A stretch of 64,000 nucleotides of DNA from NCBI GenBank assembly GCA_963383645.1, contig OY726569.1:76788135-76852134 (forward strand), in the 5' to 3' direction. Both the position numbers and the translations under genes were made by a program. This document shows, one piece after another, positions 21,014-31,857 of this stretch (position 1 is its first letter; the number at the start of each line of letters is the position of its first letter). The notes under the pieces are model-generated. The model worked only from the letters and a program-made list of their open reading frames with translations, was not told the DNA's origin and did not search any database. Source of the DNA: Muscardinus avellanarius. Its lineage: Eukaryota; Chordata; Mammalia; Rodentia; Gliridae.

Positions 21014-23435
21014 TTATCGTTGTTTTTAATCACAGTGTTTCTCAGACCAACAACAACCTAGGAACTAAGAAAAAATATTTCTCTTCTTAGTATGCTAACT
21101 TAAAGAGACTGTTCTCCAAAGCCAGATGGAGAGAACTCTGAATAATGCAAATGACAATACCTGCTCTACAAATTGCAAACTGGCAGCCCACAAAAGTCAG
21201 CACTGTTAAGTTTTGTTTGGGTTTGTTTTCGCTTGATATCTAAAAAATTTTGACTCACGTCTTCTTTTTAAATCAGTAGACTTTACAACAATTCAATTCT
21301 TAAATTTTCTTTGAACATCAGATGTACAGTTAACATAGCAGCTGTGTCAAAGTGAATGAGCACTAAGTATCAGGGATTATTTTTTTAAGGTGGCATGTGA
21401 TTTCAAGTTTGCCACAGTCCTCACTATTTCCTACCACATTACCTCCTGCTTGGCAGCATAGTCATCTAATTGAGTGACTCCTATTCTATTACAATCTATT
21501 GCTTCTATTCTATTATTAGGTTCAGCAAAATGTTGTATAAGGCTGATAATCTGTGAGGCAATTGATTGAGACAATGTATGGAAAAATGTTGGCAAAATAT
21601 TGTAATACAGTAGAAGTACAGAATATCATTGTTACTGCTATTACTCTGAAATCAAGTCACTGAGGGGGAAAATACTTAGTGAACAAGAGTCTCAAGTAGC
21701 TAACTAAAACAACCTCCACATCTCCTGGCAAATCACTCACCCAGAGTATCTTTTTCACTTGCTTTTTAGTGAAGTAAAAGTTTAAAAATGCATTGTTCAG
21801 GTAGCTGTATATGTTAATTAGAAAATTATAGTACAGCAATGGTGTTTCTTAAGTATCCCTTGAAGTGTATTAAGTATGATTGGTAGGCTCCATCTTATGG
21901 TTATAATCATCATTACTCTTAGAGTAGAATCCAGAAGAAATTGATACTCTGAAGTTGAAAAGGAGTGATAAGTTGTCCAGTGTTCTAAAATGTGCTGCTG
22001 AACATATGGAGTGTTTAATAAAAGATGTCAAAATTGGACTAGTGACCCCCCCCCCTCCATTGCATCCCTGGCCTTCATTAGAGATGACTAGTGTTTTAGG
22101 ACATTGTAGACAGCCCTTTGGGCAGAGACTTATACTCTGGGGTGGTGCTTCTGTCCCATGGATGGAGGAGATAGGGACCTGCCCTCACCCTCACCTCCAG
22201 CCAGGAGAAAAGGGCTGTAACCCAGAGAGATTGAGGTTTGGGGTACAGTGGAATCTTGGCATCTCACTTCCCAGTTGGGTACTTGCAGTGCTACCTCCAG
22301 GTCCTTTAGCCTGGTACAAAGTGATGAGGTTGGGAGTGAGTATGGCTACAGGTGCTTGCTCCCAACTAGAAGAATTGGGTAGATGCAAAGTGGCTAAATC
22401 AGCTCATGAAAAATGAAGCAAGTAAGAAGGTGTTCAGCAGTTGGCAAGCTCAACTTTTGCTCTTTGGCAGAGAAAGATATTTTCTAGACCAAGCAACATC
22501 AGGAAAGGTAGAGTTTAAGTGAGAATTGCTGGCTCCTTGCCTGGAAAATGGTCTTTGGGGATGAGGTAAATGAGGCAGTGAGAACTGTGAAATTTATACT
22601 GAAGTAGGAGGTGTTGGGGGGGGGTCACAAAAGCCTGTCAAAATCTAAAAATGAAGGTGCTTATATGTGACTGCTTGCCTGGCACAGACAACTTTGGTAG
22701 CCAAGGGAGAATGTCAAATAACACAGACGGATGTGAAAAATATATTGAGCCCGTAAGCAATTGACGTCGCTTCCTCTTCTGTTGACCCTGGAGGAGCTAC
22801 AGGAGAGCTTTTTGCCTCTACTGAAAAAGATGGAGAAGAGCAGTAGAAGAGGTGGAAGAGGGTCAAAGGAAAGCCGGTGGGTCACCTCCCCACTACAGGC
22901 CACACAAATTGGGGGAGTGAGGGAATAAACTTTGAATTGGATATTAGATTGAAGTTTTGATCTGAGATTGCTAGACTTTTAAGAAACAATGGAGTATTAC
23001 TTCCTACATATAGGTCTATTGCCTAAGTAAAAGTGATTGAAGAACATGAAGTGTTTTTGAGAGATCCAGCTTCAGGGCAGGGAGGTCCAACAGAACATGT
23101 CAAACTAGTAATGAGAGAAAAAATGACCTTCAGATGCCCACTATTCGATGAAACAGTTGCCAAACCGATGTAATGCTAAGCTATTACTTGGTGAGATCTT
23201 CATAGAAATCTTCCCACAGTAGGAGGCTTCTTCTCTTGCCAACTTATGTATCATATAGCTCCTTATTTTTGGAGGATACTTCTTCCTCACAGTTGAAGTC
23301 TTGTGATTGAAAGTCAAAATCATCTCCTCTGAAGCATCACTTAAAAAAAATTTTTTTTTGGCAGTTGAATTAAAGCAAATTCTTTTGGTTGATGAATGTC
23401 AGAGGTGAATTTACTCTAGAGATCATTTCTGAGTC
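21014..23435. other. 2.4 kb intergenic, nothing recognised
   Basis: Contains a 153-codon frame (21955-22416) that starts in AT-rich DNA, reads through a C tract and shows no domain I recognise. Contains G runs near 22615. No named repeat. Confidence 0.4.
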
Positions 23436-23439
23436 ATGA

Positions 23440-23545
23440 TACCTAATAGTTAAAAGCTATATTTTGATTTTGATCTTTAGTCATGGTGATTTCATACGAA
23501 GTTATTTAATCACTCTGAGTTCATGTTTCATAGAAAAAATGAACA
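23440..23545 (+). mobile_element. Possible MIR relic
   Basis: gttatttaatcactctgagttcatgtttcat resembles the MIR core 'acttaatctctctgagcctcagtttc'. Very diverged. Confidence 0.4.
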
Positions 23546-23751
23546 AATTAACCTAAAATATCTTGGATTGGTTTTTTTTCACTGTGTTAGAGTTGCTAGT
23601 GCCTTCTGGCAATTCCAGTTTTGAGAAGGCAGGCTCTTGTGTCTTGTTGATTTTCAACATGGTTTTTGTTAAAGGGAGAGTGTGGTGGAGATGGGAGGAT
23701 TGAAGGTGACCTTTAATTGACACATTGGCTCCCTCAGAAACTTTACAGGGA

Positions 23752-24118
23752 ATATGTTCACCAACTTACACTGCCATATTAGAATGCCACAGGTTATATG
23801 GCTCAAAGAACAAAAATTAATTTTCCTACCATTCTGGAGGCCAGACATCCAAGACCAAGACCAAGGCAGTGTCATCGTGGTATTCTTGGAGTCTTACTTC
23901 CTGGCTCATGAACTGTTTGCCTCTTCTGAGTTCCCTGTGAGCTTGTGGGAGACGGAGAAGAAGCTGTCTGGCATGCCTTCCTTTACTTATGGCACCAGTC
24001 CTATTGCATTAGGGGCCCTCCCTTATCATCTCTTTTAACCTGAAGGCCCCAGCTGCACACACAGTAACCTTGAGGGCAAAGGCTTAAACTTATGAATACT
24101 GGAGAGGAAGATAATTCA
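23752..24118 (-). mobile_element. MLT1/MST-type LTR, antisense
   Basis: aatgccacaggttatatgg, accattctggaggccagacatcc, ttcctggctcatgaactg and the end region aggcttaaacttatgaatactgg follow antisense MLT1/MST order. The 94-codon frame inside is not a gene. Confidence 0.65.
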
Positions 24119-24149
24119 GTTCACAGCAAGAGGAAGGAAGAGAGTCTTT

Positions 24150-24773
24150 TTGTTTTCATTTCTGGTACTAGTAATTGAACCGATGTGTTTCAGTAATCAC
24201 TCTCACTGCTGTGACCCAAAGTACCTGACTACCACAACTTAGAGAAAGAAATATTTATTTGCTCACAGCTGTGGATATTTCAAAGGATTTAGACCATGTT
24301 AGGCTAGGTTACATCTGTAGAGTTCAGACCATGGCAGCAGGAAGCAGAGAGAGCCAGGCACTAGACTCTGCTCTCACATCAAAGAGGATGAAAGCAGAGA
24401 GACAAGAGCTCATGAAGGGGTCCATGGACATATCTATTGTCCCCAAGGCCACTCTCTCAGTGACCCACCCCCTCTAGTCACACTTTACCTGCCTAGATTA
24501 TCACCCAATAAATCCATTCCAGTGGATCCATGCACTGATGAAATTAAAACCCACATGAATTAATTATATCACCTCTGAACATCAGTACATGAGCTCTTTA
24601 GGGGACATTTCATAACAAAACCATAACACCAGGGGCATTCTACCTTTGAGCTACTTCCACAGCCCTTTTTTGATAAGTTCTAAGTTGCCAAAGCTAGCCT
24701 CAAACCTGCTATCCTCCTGTCTTAGCCTCTCAAGTACTAGAATTACAGGTGTACTAAACAATGCCCAGCTGGA
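24150..24773 (-). mobile_element. B1-dID SINE split by an LTR
   Basis: The tail and first ID bases are at 24150-24186 (ttctggtactagtaattgaacc). The rest resumes at 24629 (caggggcattctacctttgag) and ends at ~24773 with the B1 head. Removing 24187-24628 restores a continuous ID half. Confidence 0.8.
24187..24628 (-). mobile_element. MaLR-like LTR inserted in a B1-dID
   Basis: Begins tgtttcagtaatcactctcactgctgtgac and ends aaccataaca, giving TG...CA ends, and resembles copies at 9.1 and 17.2 kb. It interrupts a SINE, so it is younger than that SINE. The 72-codon frame inside is not a gene. Confidence 0.75.
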
Positions 24774-24796
24774 AGAGGGTGTTTAGAAAGTTCTTA

Positions 24797-24962
24797 GCCG
24801 GGCACGGTGGCGCATGCTTGTAATCCCCGTGCTTGGGAGGCAGAGACAGGAGGATCGTGCTGGCTTAGGAGACCCTGATCCAAATAAAAATATAAAAATA
24901 GGTCTGGGAGTGTAGCCCGGAGGTAGAAGGGCTTCCAGGAACCCCAGTACCACCAAAAAAAA
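24797..24962 (+). mobile_element. B1-dID SINE, young, with internal deletion
   Basis: Enclosed by the 10-bp duplication aaagttctta (24787-24796; 24963-24972). About 20 bases covering the B box and following AGCC are missing between gaggatcgtg and ctggcttagg; otherwise close to the young consensus. Confidence 0.92.
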
Positions 24963-25287
24963 AAAGTTCTTAAAGTTGACATTTCTTAAAAATATATGTA
25001 TTCCCCAAATTTAAGAGAATTATAGAACCAATTGCCTGTCAAATTTTCTCTGACTGAAAAAAAGTGACTGGAACCAAACTCCATCTAGACTAGATGAAAG
25101 TGAACATAATTTCTATTTTTGCCTCTTAGAGCAGATGACCAAGAGTCAGCCACATTCACCATAGCTGGAGCCAGGACTCCACACCTTCAGGTCTCTCTCC
25201 TACATGACTCTTCTCTGTGGTGACACTGAAGAACTGGGACAGCTCCAGTCTGACCTGGCCCTTAACATTTGTAACTTTAAAAGAAGA

Positions 25288-25490
25288 TACAAGCTGGAAA
25301 TGGTGGTACATACCTGTAATCCTAGCACTTGAGAGGCTGAGACAGGAGGATCAGAAATTTGAGACCAGCTTCAGAAATTCAGTGATACCCTCAGCAACTT
25401 ATTGAAATGCTATTTCAAAAAAAAAAAAAAATAGGGCTGAGGTAGTAGCTTGGAGTTAGAATGCCTCTTGATTAAAGCATCAGTACCAAA
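25288..25490 (+). mobile_element. B1-dID SINE, older copy
   Basis: gctggaaatggtggtacatacctg head; A-linker of ~15 A; ID half ending in aagcatcagtaccaaag with a (GA)n tail. Confidence 0.82.
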
Positions 25491-25491
25491 G

Positions 25492-26025
25492 AGAGAGAGA
25501 GTGAAAGTGAGTGAGTGGGTGAGATTGACTGTCCTTTAAGAGTCAGCTGTGATTACCTTGACTGGAGTGGGGGGTGGGGGGCAGCCTGGGCCAAGGGCCC
25601 AACTTGGCCATTCCAAGCCAGCATCCCCAGAAGCTGGGAGAGAACCAGCTTTCAAAAAGAGAAGATTCCAAGCAGATTATACCATAAGACCTGTCCATAA
25701 TCTTCTCCTTCTAGGTTTCTGAGCCAGGATGACTTATTTGTATTTTGTGACTTGTATAATTATGTAATTGCTAGTCCAGAGAAAGCTCAAATTAGTTCAT
25801 TTCATCATGCTCCAAGAATTCTATTTACAGGGCTTTGAAACTTTTCTGGAAGTCACCGATGTCCTGTTAGCTTTTGCAAGTGTTGCTCTGCAGGCCCTTC
25901 AGATCACACAGTTTTATCACCACCTGGAAATTTGGCTCCAGCCACGCTGTCCATGGGATATGATGACCTTGGCCTCAGCAGGCCTCCTGCAACAACTTCT
26001 TTTTCTGCTCTTCTGTATATACAAC
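25492..26025. other. Intergenic, nothing recognised
   Basis: Frames of 61-89 codons are present but without recognisable domains. Confidence 0.4.
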
Positions 26026-26029
26026 TCTA

Positions 26030-26382
26030 AGGTCTAAATCTTTGTGTGCCCCTTAAAATTCACATGTTAAAATCCTAACATCCAAGGTGATGGTATTACA
26101 GTAAAGGTGTTGGGGAGATGATTAAGTCCTGGGGGTGGAGTCCTCACGAATGAGATACTGCCCTTACAAAAGAGGCCTGAGAGAGACCCTTCTGCCATGT
26201 GAGGACACAGAGAGAAAACAACCACCTTCAAATCAGAGAACAAGCTCTTGACAGACACCCATGTCACAATCTGCCTGCAACACAATCGGCCCACACCTTG
26301 ACTTTGAACTTTTCAGCCTGAAGAATGATGGGAAATAAAACCCTGCTGCTTATCAGCCACTTAATGGACTAATACATCCAGT
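26030..26382 (+). mobile_element. MLT1-family LTR, nearly complete, sense
   Basis: ctaaatctttgtgtgcccc, atcctaacatccaaggtgatgg, agaggcctgagagagaccc, ctgccatgtgaggacacag and the end aatggactaatac follow MLT1A/B order closely. Solo LTR with no internal sequence. Confidence 0.85.
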
Positions 26383-27017
26383 GCTATCCATCTCATGGGA
26401 GTCCAGCGGCCTGACCCTGTTTTAAAATTCTTTGAGTTGGATATATACTGGAATTCCGCTTACAATTTTGGAGAGGTCATACTGCACATGTACCATATAC
26501 TCTGGCATCCCTACAGATCTGGGATGGACTTAGAAACCCTTATCATTAACATTTATGCAGTGAAATTTATGGATCTTCACACTACATATGATGGAAAGGT
26601 AGGTAATAGCCTTATATCCATTCAGGTTAAGTTTTGCCCCCAAGTGAATTATGAGAAAATTTTGTTTCCATAATTCTTCATATTTCAGAATTATAAGCAA
26701 GGGCCCCTGAATCTGTATTTGACTATATGTGTAAGTGCTCATGTATGCTCCTCTTGGGATCACAGAAGCTCTGACTCAGCTCCATACAATGTCAAGCTAA
26801 GGAAACACTTTTTAACTTTAAGCACTTAGAACACTCCCAAAATTTAAGTACATTAGCGTGTCTATGTGAACAGATGTCTACTAAAAGCAGACTTTGAGCC
26901 AGTGTCTTTCCTTTGAGAGGTTACTGGTGGGCAGAGTTCAAAAGCCACTATATCTGAAATTGAAAGTTTTAATCTATTCATAACTTTAAAGTACAACTTA
27001 GTATCCAAGAAAGAGGA

Positions 27018-27019
<2 letters not shown>

Positions 27020-27069
<50 letters not shown>
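27020..27069. repeat. (TC)n tract, 50 nt pure pyrimidine
   Basis: Mostly TC dinucleotides, then a short interrupted CT stretch that leads into the CA repeat. Confidence 0.95.
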
Positions 27070-27077
<8 letters not shown>

Positions 27078-27095
27078 CTCTGTCTTTCTCTTTCA

Positions 27096-27103
27096 CACAT
27101 ACA

Positions 27104-27152
<49 letters not shown>
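27096..27152. repeat. (CA)n microsatellite
   Basis: About 28 CA units with one CAC slip; with the TC tract it makes a compound repeat. Confidence 0.95.
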
Positions 27153-27155
<3 letters not shown>

Positions 27156-28318
27156 ATTACCCAGTGAAATTGGGTCAACATGAAACTTGAATCTGAACCT
27201 ATTTCCATCAACTCCTATGGGATTTTCACAAAAGGATTCTCCGGATCTTCTATCTTTATGCACAGAAATTAGAGGACACTTACCAGAAATGAAAATAGTC
27301 CAAGTTTCCCAAAATAGGTTAGTTTGCCACTTAGAATCATGAAGTTCCAGGGAATATTCAAGTGTGCAGGATTGTTCTAGCCCAGGGAGTTTCAGAGGGC
27401 AGAATCAAGTCTAGTTTGGCTAATGTTCCCGCCAGCTTGTGTCAACCATTTACCATCATGACATCTCAGTTATCCCATCTGTCAGCTCCAAGAGTCTTTG
27501 ATGTAGTTCAACATATCAAGTTTTCAAGAATTTCTCAATGCTATATTCTGGTGCTTGGCAACAGTCATGAATGGATTTGATATACCTCTCCCTGATTCCT
27601 GCCAGGTGGGAGCTGGAGGAAGGGCTTAAAGGATTTTCTGATAAATCCAGATGATCACATATAAGCTGCTATCAGCATGGGAGAATGGAATTAAGGGTGG
27701 CAGTCTTATTAGAATTGTGGAGATTTGCTTTGCACATACGTATATGAAGACTTTAGGGTTGGCTAGTTGTATGCAAAAAGTCCTGATTCAGAAAATATGT
27801 TGGGATTGATTAAACCAGTCTTTGGCCCATGTTATCAGTTAGGAATGATGCCACAGGACTTGGAATCCTTGCAAAAATTATGTATCAGACCATTATCAAG
27901 CCAGAAAAAAACTGCTGTCAGGGCAGCATCTCCTGTAGGAGCCTGTTGACCCTGTACCTGCCTCTCTCTCCAATTCTTGGAGAGTCTTGCCACCTGGGTC
28001 AGCCAAGGCCTGGTGGCACAGACTGGGGCATCTCCTACCAGGTACCAGAGTACCTGAGAGCAGAAAAGAGCCCTTGGAACTGCTGACAGGCTTGTCTGTG
28101 CTTGCTTGTTACATGACAGGCCATTTGATCTCATCTCACTGGAGGTGAAGTTGCCAAGTGTGAGTCTTATAACAACCTCCTTTCAGGAGCCCCAGCACTA
28201 CCTGCCACCGCTAACTGCTCAAGGCTACTGAGTTGTCCAAAGGAACCTAACATTCACCAAGAGCCAATCTGGCTTGTCCTGCATCACTGCAGTGGCTTTC
28301 CGTGTTAAGAATCATTTT

Positions 28319-28541
28319 GCCGGGCATGGTGGTGCACGCTTATAATCCCTGCATTCAGGAGGCTGAGGCAGGAGGATTGTGCTTCATGGACAGCCTCAAC
28401 TACTACTGAGGCCCTTTGCAATTCAGTAAGACCCTGTTTCAAAATAAAGAATAAAATATAGGGCTGGAGATATAACTCCGAGGTAGAATTCCCCGGGGTT
28501 CCGTCCTCAGTACCACCAAAAAAAAAAAAAAAAAAAAAAAA
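28319..28541 (+). mobile_element. B1-dID SINE, intermediate age
   Basis: gccgggcatggtggtgcacg head. The middle reads cttcatggacagcctc, so the B box is lost. Poly-A of ~25. The duplication aatcattt (28310-28317; 28542-28549) flanks it. Confidence 0.9.
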
Positions 28542-28871
28542 AATCATTTCTACTTTCTCTCCTGGCCAACACCCAACCCTCACACACTGCCACACTCTCT
28601 CCATCATTCTGGAGTTCGGTTCCTATCCCCTCTCCTTCCCTTCCACACACTGCCATTTTATTTTCCATTCTGTCCCCAGTTTCTTGCCTTTTATAGTATT
28701 CCCCAACTCCAGCCCTTACTGGTCTTTTCCTTCTCTGAATTTCCTTCTCAGCCATACCACTTTTTGGGTGGGATGGAGGCAGGGTAAGTGTGGCTCTCTC
28801 CATGCTCCCTGTTCTATTTGTGCTATAACAAACTACCCCCGAATTTAGTGGTTTATTTATTTAGTGGTTTA

Positions 28872-29088
28872 TTTATTTATTTATTGGTGGTACTGGGGGT
28901 GGAACCCAGAGGCTTTCTACCCCCAGGCCACATTCCAAGACCTATTTTTCATATTTCATTTGGAAACAGGGTCTCACTAAGTTGCTGAGAGCCTCACTAA
29001 GTTGTTGAGGTTGGCTTCGAACCTGCACAATCCTCCTGTCTCAGCTTCCCAAGTGCTGGGATTATAAGCATGAGCCACCATGCACAGC
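28872..29088 (-). mobile_element. B1-dID SINE, long-linker type
   Basis: Flanking duplication agtggttta (28847-28855, repeated at 28863-28871; right copy 29089-29097). Has the long linker with cactaagttgctgagagcctcactaag, and a (TTTA)n tail. Confidence 0.9.
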
Positions 29089-29111
29089 AGTGGTTTAAAA
29101 TAATAAACCAT

Positions 29112-29286
29112 GCCGGGCGTGGTGGCGCACGCTTGTAATCCCCGCGCTTGGGAGGCGGAGACAGGAGGATCGCGCAGGTTCGAAGCCAGCCACACTGGCG
29201 TAAGAGACCCTGTTTCAAAAATATAAAATAGGTCTGGGAGTGTAGCCCGGAGGTAGAAGGGCTTCCAGGAACCCCAGTACCACCAA

Positions 29287-29329
<43 letters not shown>

Positions 29330-29356
29330 AAAAATAAAATAAAATAAAAATAAAAT
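29112..29356 (+). mobile_element. B1-dID SINE, youngest-looking copy
   Basis: CpG-rich head (gccgggcgtggtggcgcacg, ccccgcgcttgggaggcgg), perfect B box ggttcgaagcc at 29177-29187, and an (AAAT)n tail of ~75 nt. The 13-bp duplication aaaataataaacc lies at 29097-29109 and 29357-29369. Good candidate for a recent, possibly polymorphic insertion. Confidence 0.95.
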
Positions 29357-29875
29357 AAAATAATAAACCTTTAGCATATAATTTCCCATGCTTTCACAGA
29401 TCAGGAACCCCTGGGGGTTCAGCTGGGAAATTCTTTTTCTCCTTGTGGCCTGATCGAGGTCACTCTGTGATTTCAATTGATGGATGGGCCAACTGGAGGG
29501 TCCAGGATGGCTTCACTCATGTCTGAAACCTTGATGGGAAGCTGGAGGATGTACTCAGCTAGGACTGTCCTCTGGAGTACCTGTCCATGGTGGTCCAGTG
29601 TAGCCAGACTTCTATATAGCAGCTGGCTACCCCCAGACTAAGCATCTCAAGAGAAAAGGAAGCAGAAGCTGGCAGTCCCCTAAGCTGAGGCCCAGCATTG
29701 CTTAACCATATTCCAATGGTCAGGCAGTTCCCCAGTTCTCCCAGTTTTAAGGGAAGGAGTCCTGGACCTTACCTCTCACTGTATGGAGTAGGAGAGTTCA
29801 CCGCCACATTACTCTGGCACTTGCTTTCCCTGTGAATCTGCTGTGGTACAAATGTTTCTCTCAAAATTAATGCTT

Positions 29876-29984
29876 AAGTTGAGGATGCAACTCAGTGGTA
29901 GAGTGCTTGCCAACATGCATGAGGCCCTGGTTTTATTCATTTTATTTATTTATTATCAGTGCTGAAAAAAGAGTAGAAAAAAAA
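29876..29984 (+). mobile_element. ID element, sense
   Basis: gttgaggatgcaactcagtggtagagtgcttgcc (A box region), then gcatgaggccctgg; the 3' end is interrupted by a (TTTA) stretch before cagtgctgaaaaaag. Inserted in the MaLR-like LTR. Confidence 0.75.
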
Positions 29985-30039
29985 AAGACTCCTGCCGAAA
30001 TTTAATTGCCATTGTAACAATATTAGGACATGGGTTTTT

Positions 30040-30885
30040 TAAATAAAGAAGACATACAGAAGATCAATAAATGTATGTAAAAATATTCCACATCATTAAA
30101 AATCAAGGAAGTACAAATTAAAGCTACTCTGAGATCTCATCCAACTCCAATTAGAATGGAAATCATCAAGAATACAAATAATAATAAATACAAAGGTGTG
30201 GGTAAATAGGGCTGCTTAGACACTATTGGTACAGCCACTATGGAAATCAGTATGGAGGCTTCTCAGAAAACAGAGAATGGATCCACCATATGACCCAACT
30301 ATACCAGTCCTAGGTATATTTCCAAAGGAACTGAAGTTAGAATATTGAAATAATATGTCCATAGCCATGTTTATAGCAGCACAATTCACAGTGGCTGATT
30401 ATGGAACCAGCCTAGTTGTTCATCAACAGATGAATGGATTACAAAACTGTAGTATATACACACAATGGAATCTTACTCAGCCATAAAGAAGTCCAGAATG
30501 ATGTCATTTGCAGGAAAATGGATGGAACTAGAGAACATTATGCTAAGTGAGATCAACCATCTCATAAAGTGAAGGGCTATATGTTTTCTCTCATATATGA
30601 AAGCTTGAGAGAAATTGGGAAATAGAAGGGACTTCAGATAAATGAGAGAGACCAGTTGAAGAGTGGAAGAGGATTTAGGGTATGAGGGAGGGAGGGAAGA
30701 AAGTGGGGAAAGGAGACTTGATGAAAGAAAGTTCAAATAACGCTATGTTCATATATCACGTTATCAATAATTTGGTGGCAACTGGAGGGAAACACCCCAA
30801 ATGCTGTGTGTATGTATGTTTCTTATACATGAACCTCATTATTAGGTATAATTACAATGCACCAACAATAGTATATAAAAAGAAG
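30040..30885 (+). mobile_element. L1 3' end, sense, 5'-truncated
   Basis: Starts in the ORF2 region (ataaagaagacatacagaagatc) and goes through gtggctgattatggaac, aaaatggatggaactagaga, to the terminus caatgcaccaacaatag with an A-rich tail. Frames inside are ORF2/UTR relics. Confidence 0.88.
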
Positions 30886-30984
30886 TGATTATCCCCGAGG
30901 GCTCTGCCTTCAGAATGGATTAATACTATTTCTTGGAAATGGATTAGTCATCACTAGAGTGGCTTTGTTAAAAAGTAAGTTCTT

Positions 30985-31194
30985 GGCTGGGCATAGGGAT
31001 GCACGCTTGTAATCCAAGTACTTGGGAGGCTGAGACAGGAGGATCACGGGTTTGTGGTCAGCCTCAGCAACTTAGTGAGGCCCTCTACAACTTAGTGAGA
31101 CCTTGTTTTCAAATAAAGAGTAAAATAGGGCTGGGGATGTGGCTCAGGGGTAGGATATCCCTGGATTCCATCCCCAGTACCACAAAACAATCCT
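30985..31194 (+). mobile_element. B1-dID SINE, intermediate age
   Basis: ggctgggcatagggatgcacg head, gcctcagcaacttagtgaggccc linker, and an ID half with ggggatgtggctcaggggtagg. Interrupts the LTR between its two 3' segments. Confidence 0.88.
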
Positions 31195-31384
31195 CAGTTT
31201 TCTCCCCAAAGTTTCCTTGTCACATGATGCCTTCTGCCATGCCATAGTGCTATAGGAGAGCACTTACAGCAGGGCCATCCTCTTGGCTTTCTCAGCTTCC
31301 ACATCTGCAAGACACAAATATCCATGCTTTAGAAACTACATAGTCTCAGATATTTTGTTATAGCAGCAAAAATCAGACTAAAGT

Positions 31385-31850
31385 ATCATTACCTAATGTT
31401 TTTGAGTATTGTGCTGTTTCTCCCAATGTAGAATGCCTCATTAATGTTTGCTACTTAGGGCAGATGTTAAGAAATATGTGTTGAAACAAGAAGGACTGGA
31501 AGAAAGCTTCTCCCTCTGACCACTTTTTTGAGGAGGTTATCATGGAGATGGCTTATCATGGCTTTTGGGAGCAACTTGGGGGTACCTCTTCTAACCCCAC
31601 AGTTTAAGACTCAGAACTAAGCTAGTAGCCATTTCTGGCTAATAACACAGGTACATCAGTTTGGGAGATGTGAAGCACTGCTCTGTGCCAGAGCTCAACC
31701 GTGTCCAAGCTTTAAACAAGGAGCAGCACCTCCTCTCATCCTCCTGTCTCCCCAAGGCCATGGCGTGTTAGACCAAGGGACAGCAGTGACCTGCGAGTCC
31801 ATTCTGCCTTCTGCCTTCATGCCAGGAATTAGCTACATGGCTTCTATAGT
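31385..31850. other. Intergenic, nothing recognised
   Basis: No gene or repeat named. Confidence 0.35.
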
Positions 31851-31857
31851 TAGAAAT

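Larger units (their letters stand above)
26385..28308. other. 1.9 kb intergenic with one compound microsatellite
   Basis: Frames of up to 99 codons overlap on both strands at 27.8-28.1 kb, but show no domain. Apart from 27.0-27.15 kb, no repeat named. Confidence 0.4.
28805..29830 (-). mobile_element. MLT1-type LTR, antisense, carrying two SINEs
   Basis: gctataacaaactacccccgaatttagtggttta is followed, after the SINEs, by aataataaacc...ttcacagatcaggaacccc, ggatggcttcactcatgtctg and agcagctggctacccccag. This is a common antisense LTR pattern; family naming is uncertain. Its own sequence lies at 28805-28871, 29089-29109 and 29357-29830. Confidence 0.6.
29835..31383 (+). mobile_element. MST/MaLR-like LTR split by three retroposons
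   Basis: The LTR's own segments are 29835-29875, 29985-30039, 30886-30984 and 31195-31383. Key pieces in order: acaaatgtttctctcaaaatt, gaaatttaattgccattg, gagggctctgccttcagaatgg, ggattagtcatcactagagtgg, ttttgttatagcagcaaaaatc. Together they give about 380 bp, the normal LTR length. Confidence 0.75.

Noticed and set aside
21955..22416. 153-codon open frame
   Set aside because: No domain, no homologous frame on the same strand nearby, passes through a C tract; single-exon chance frame in unique DNA.
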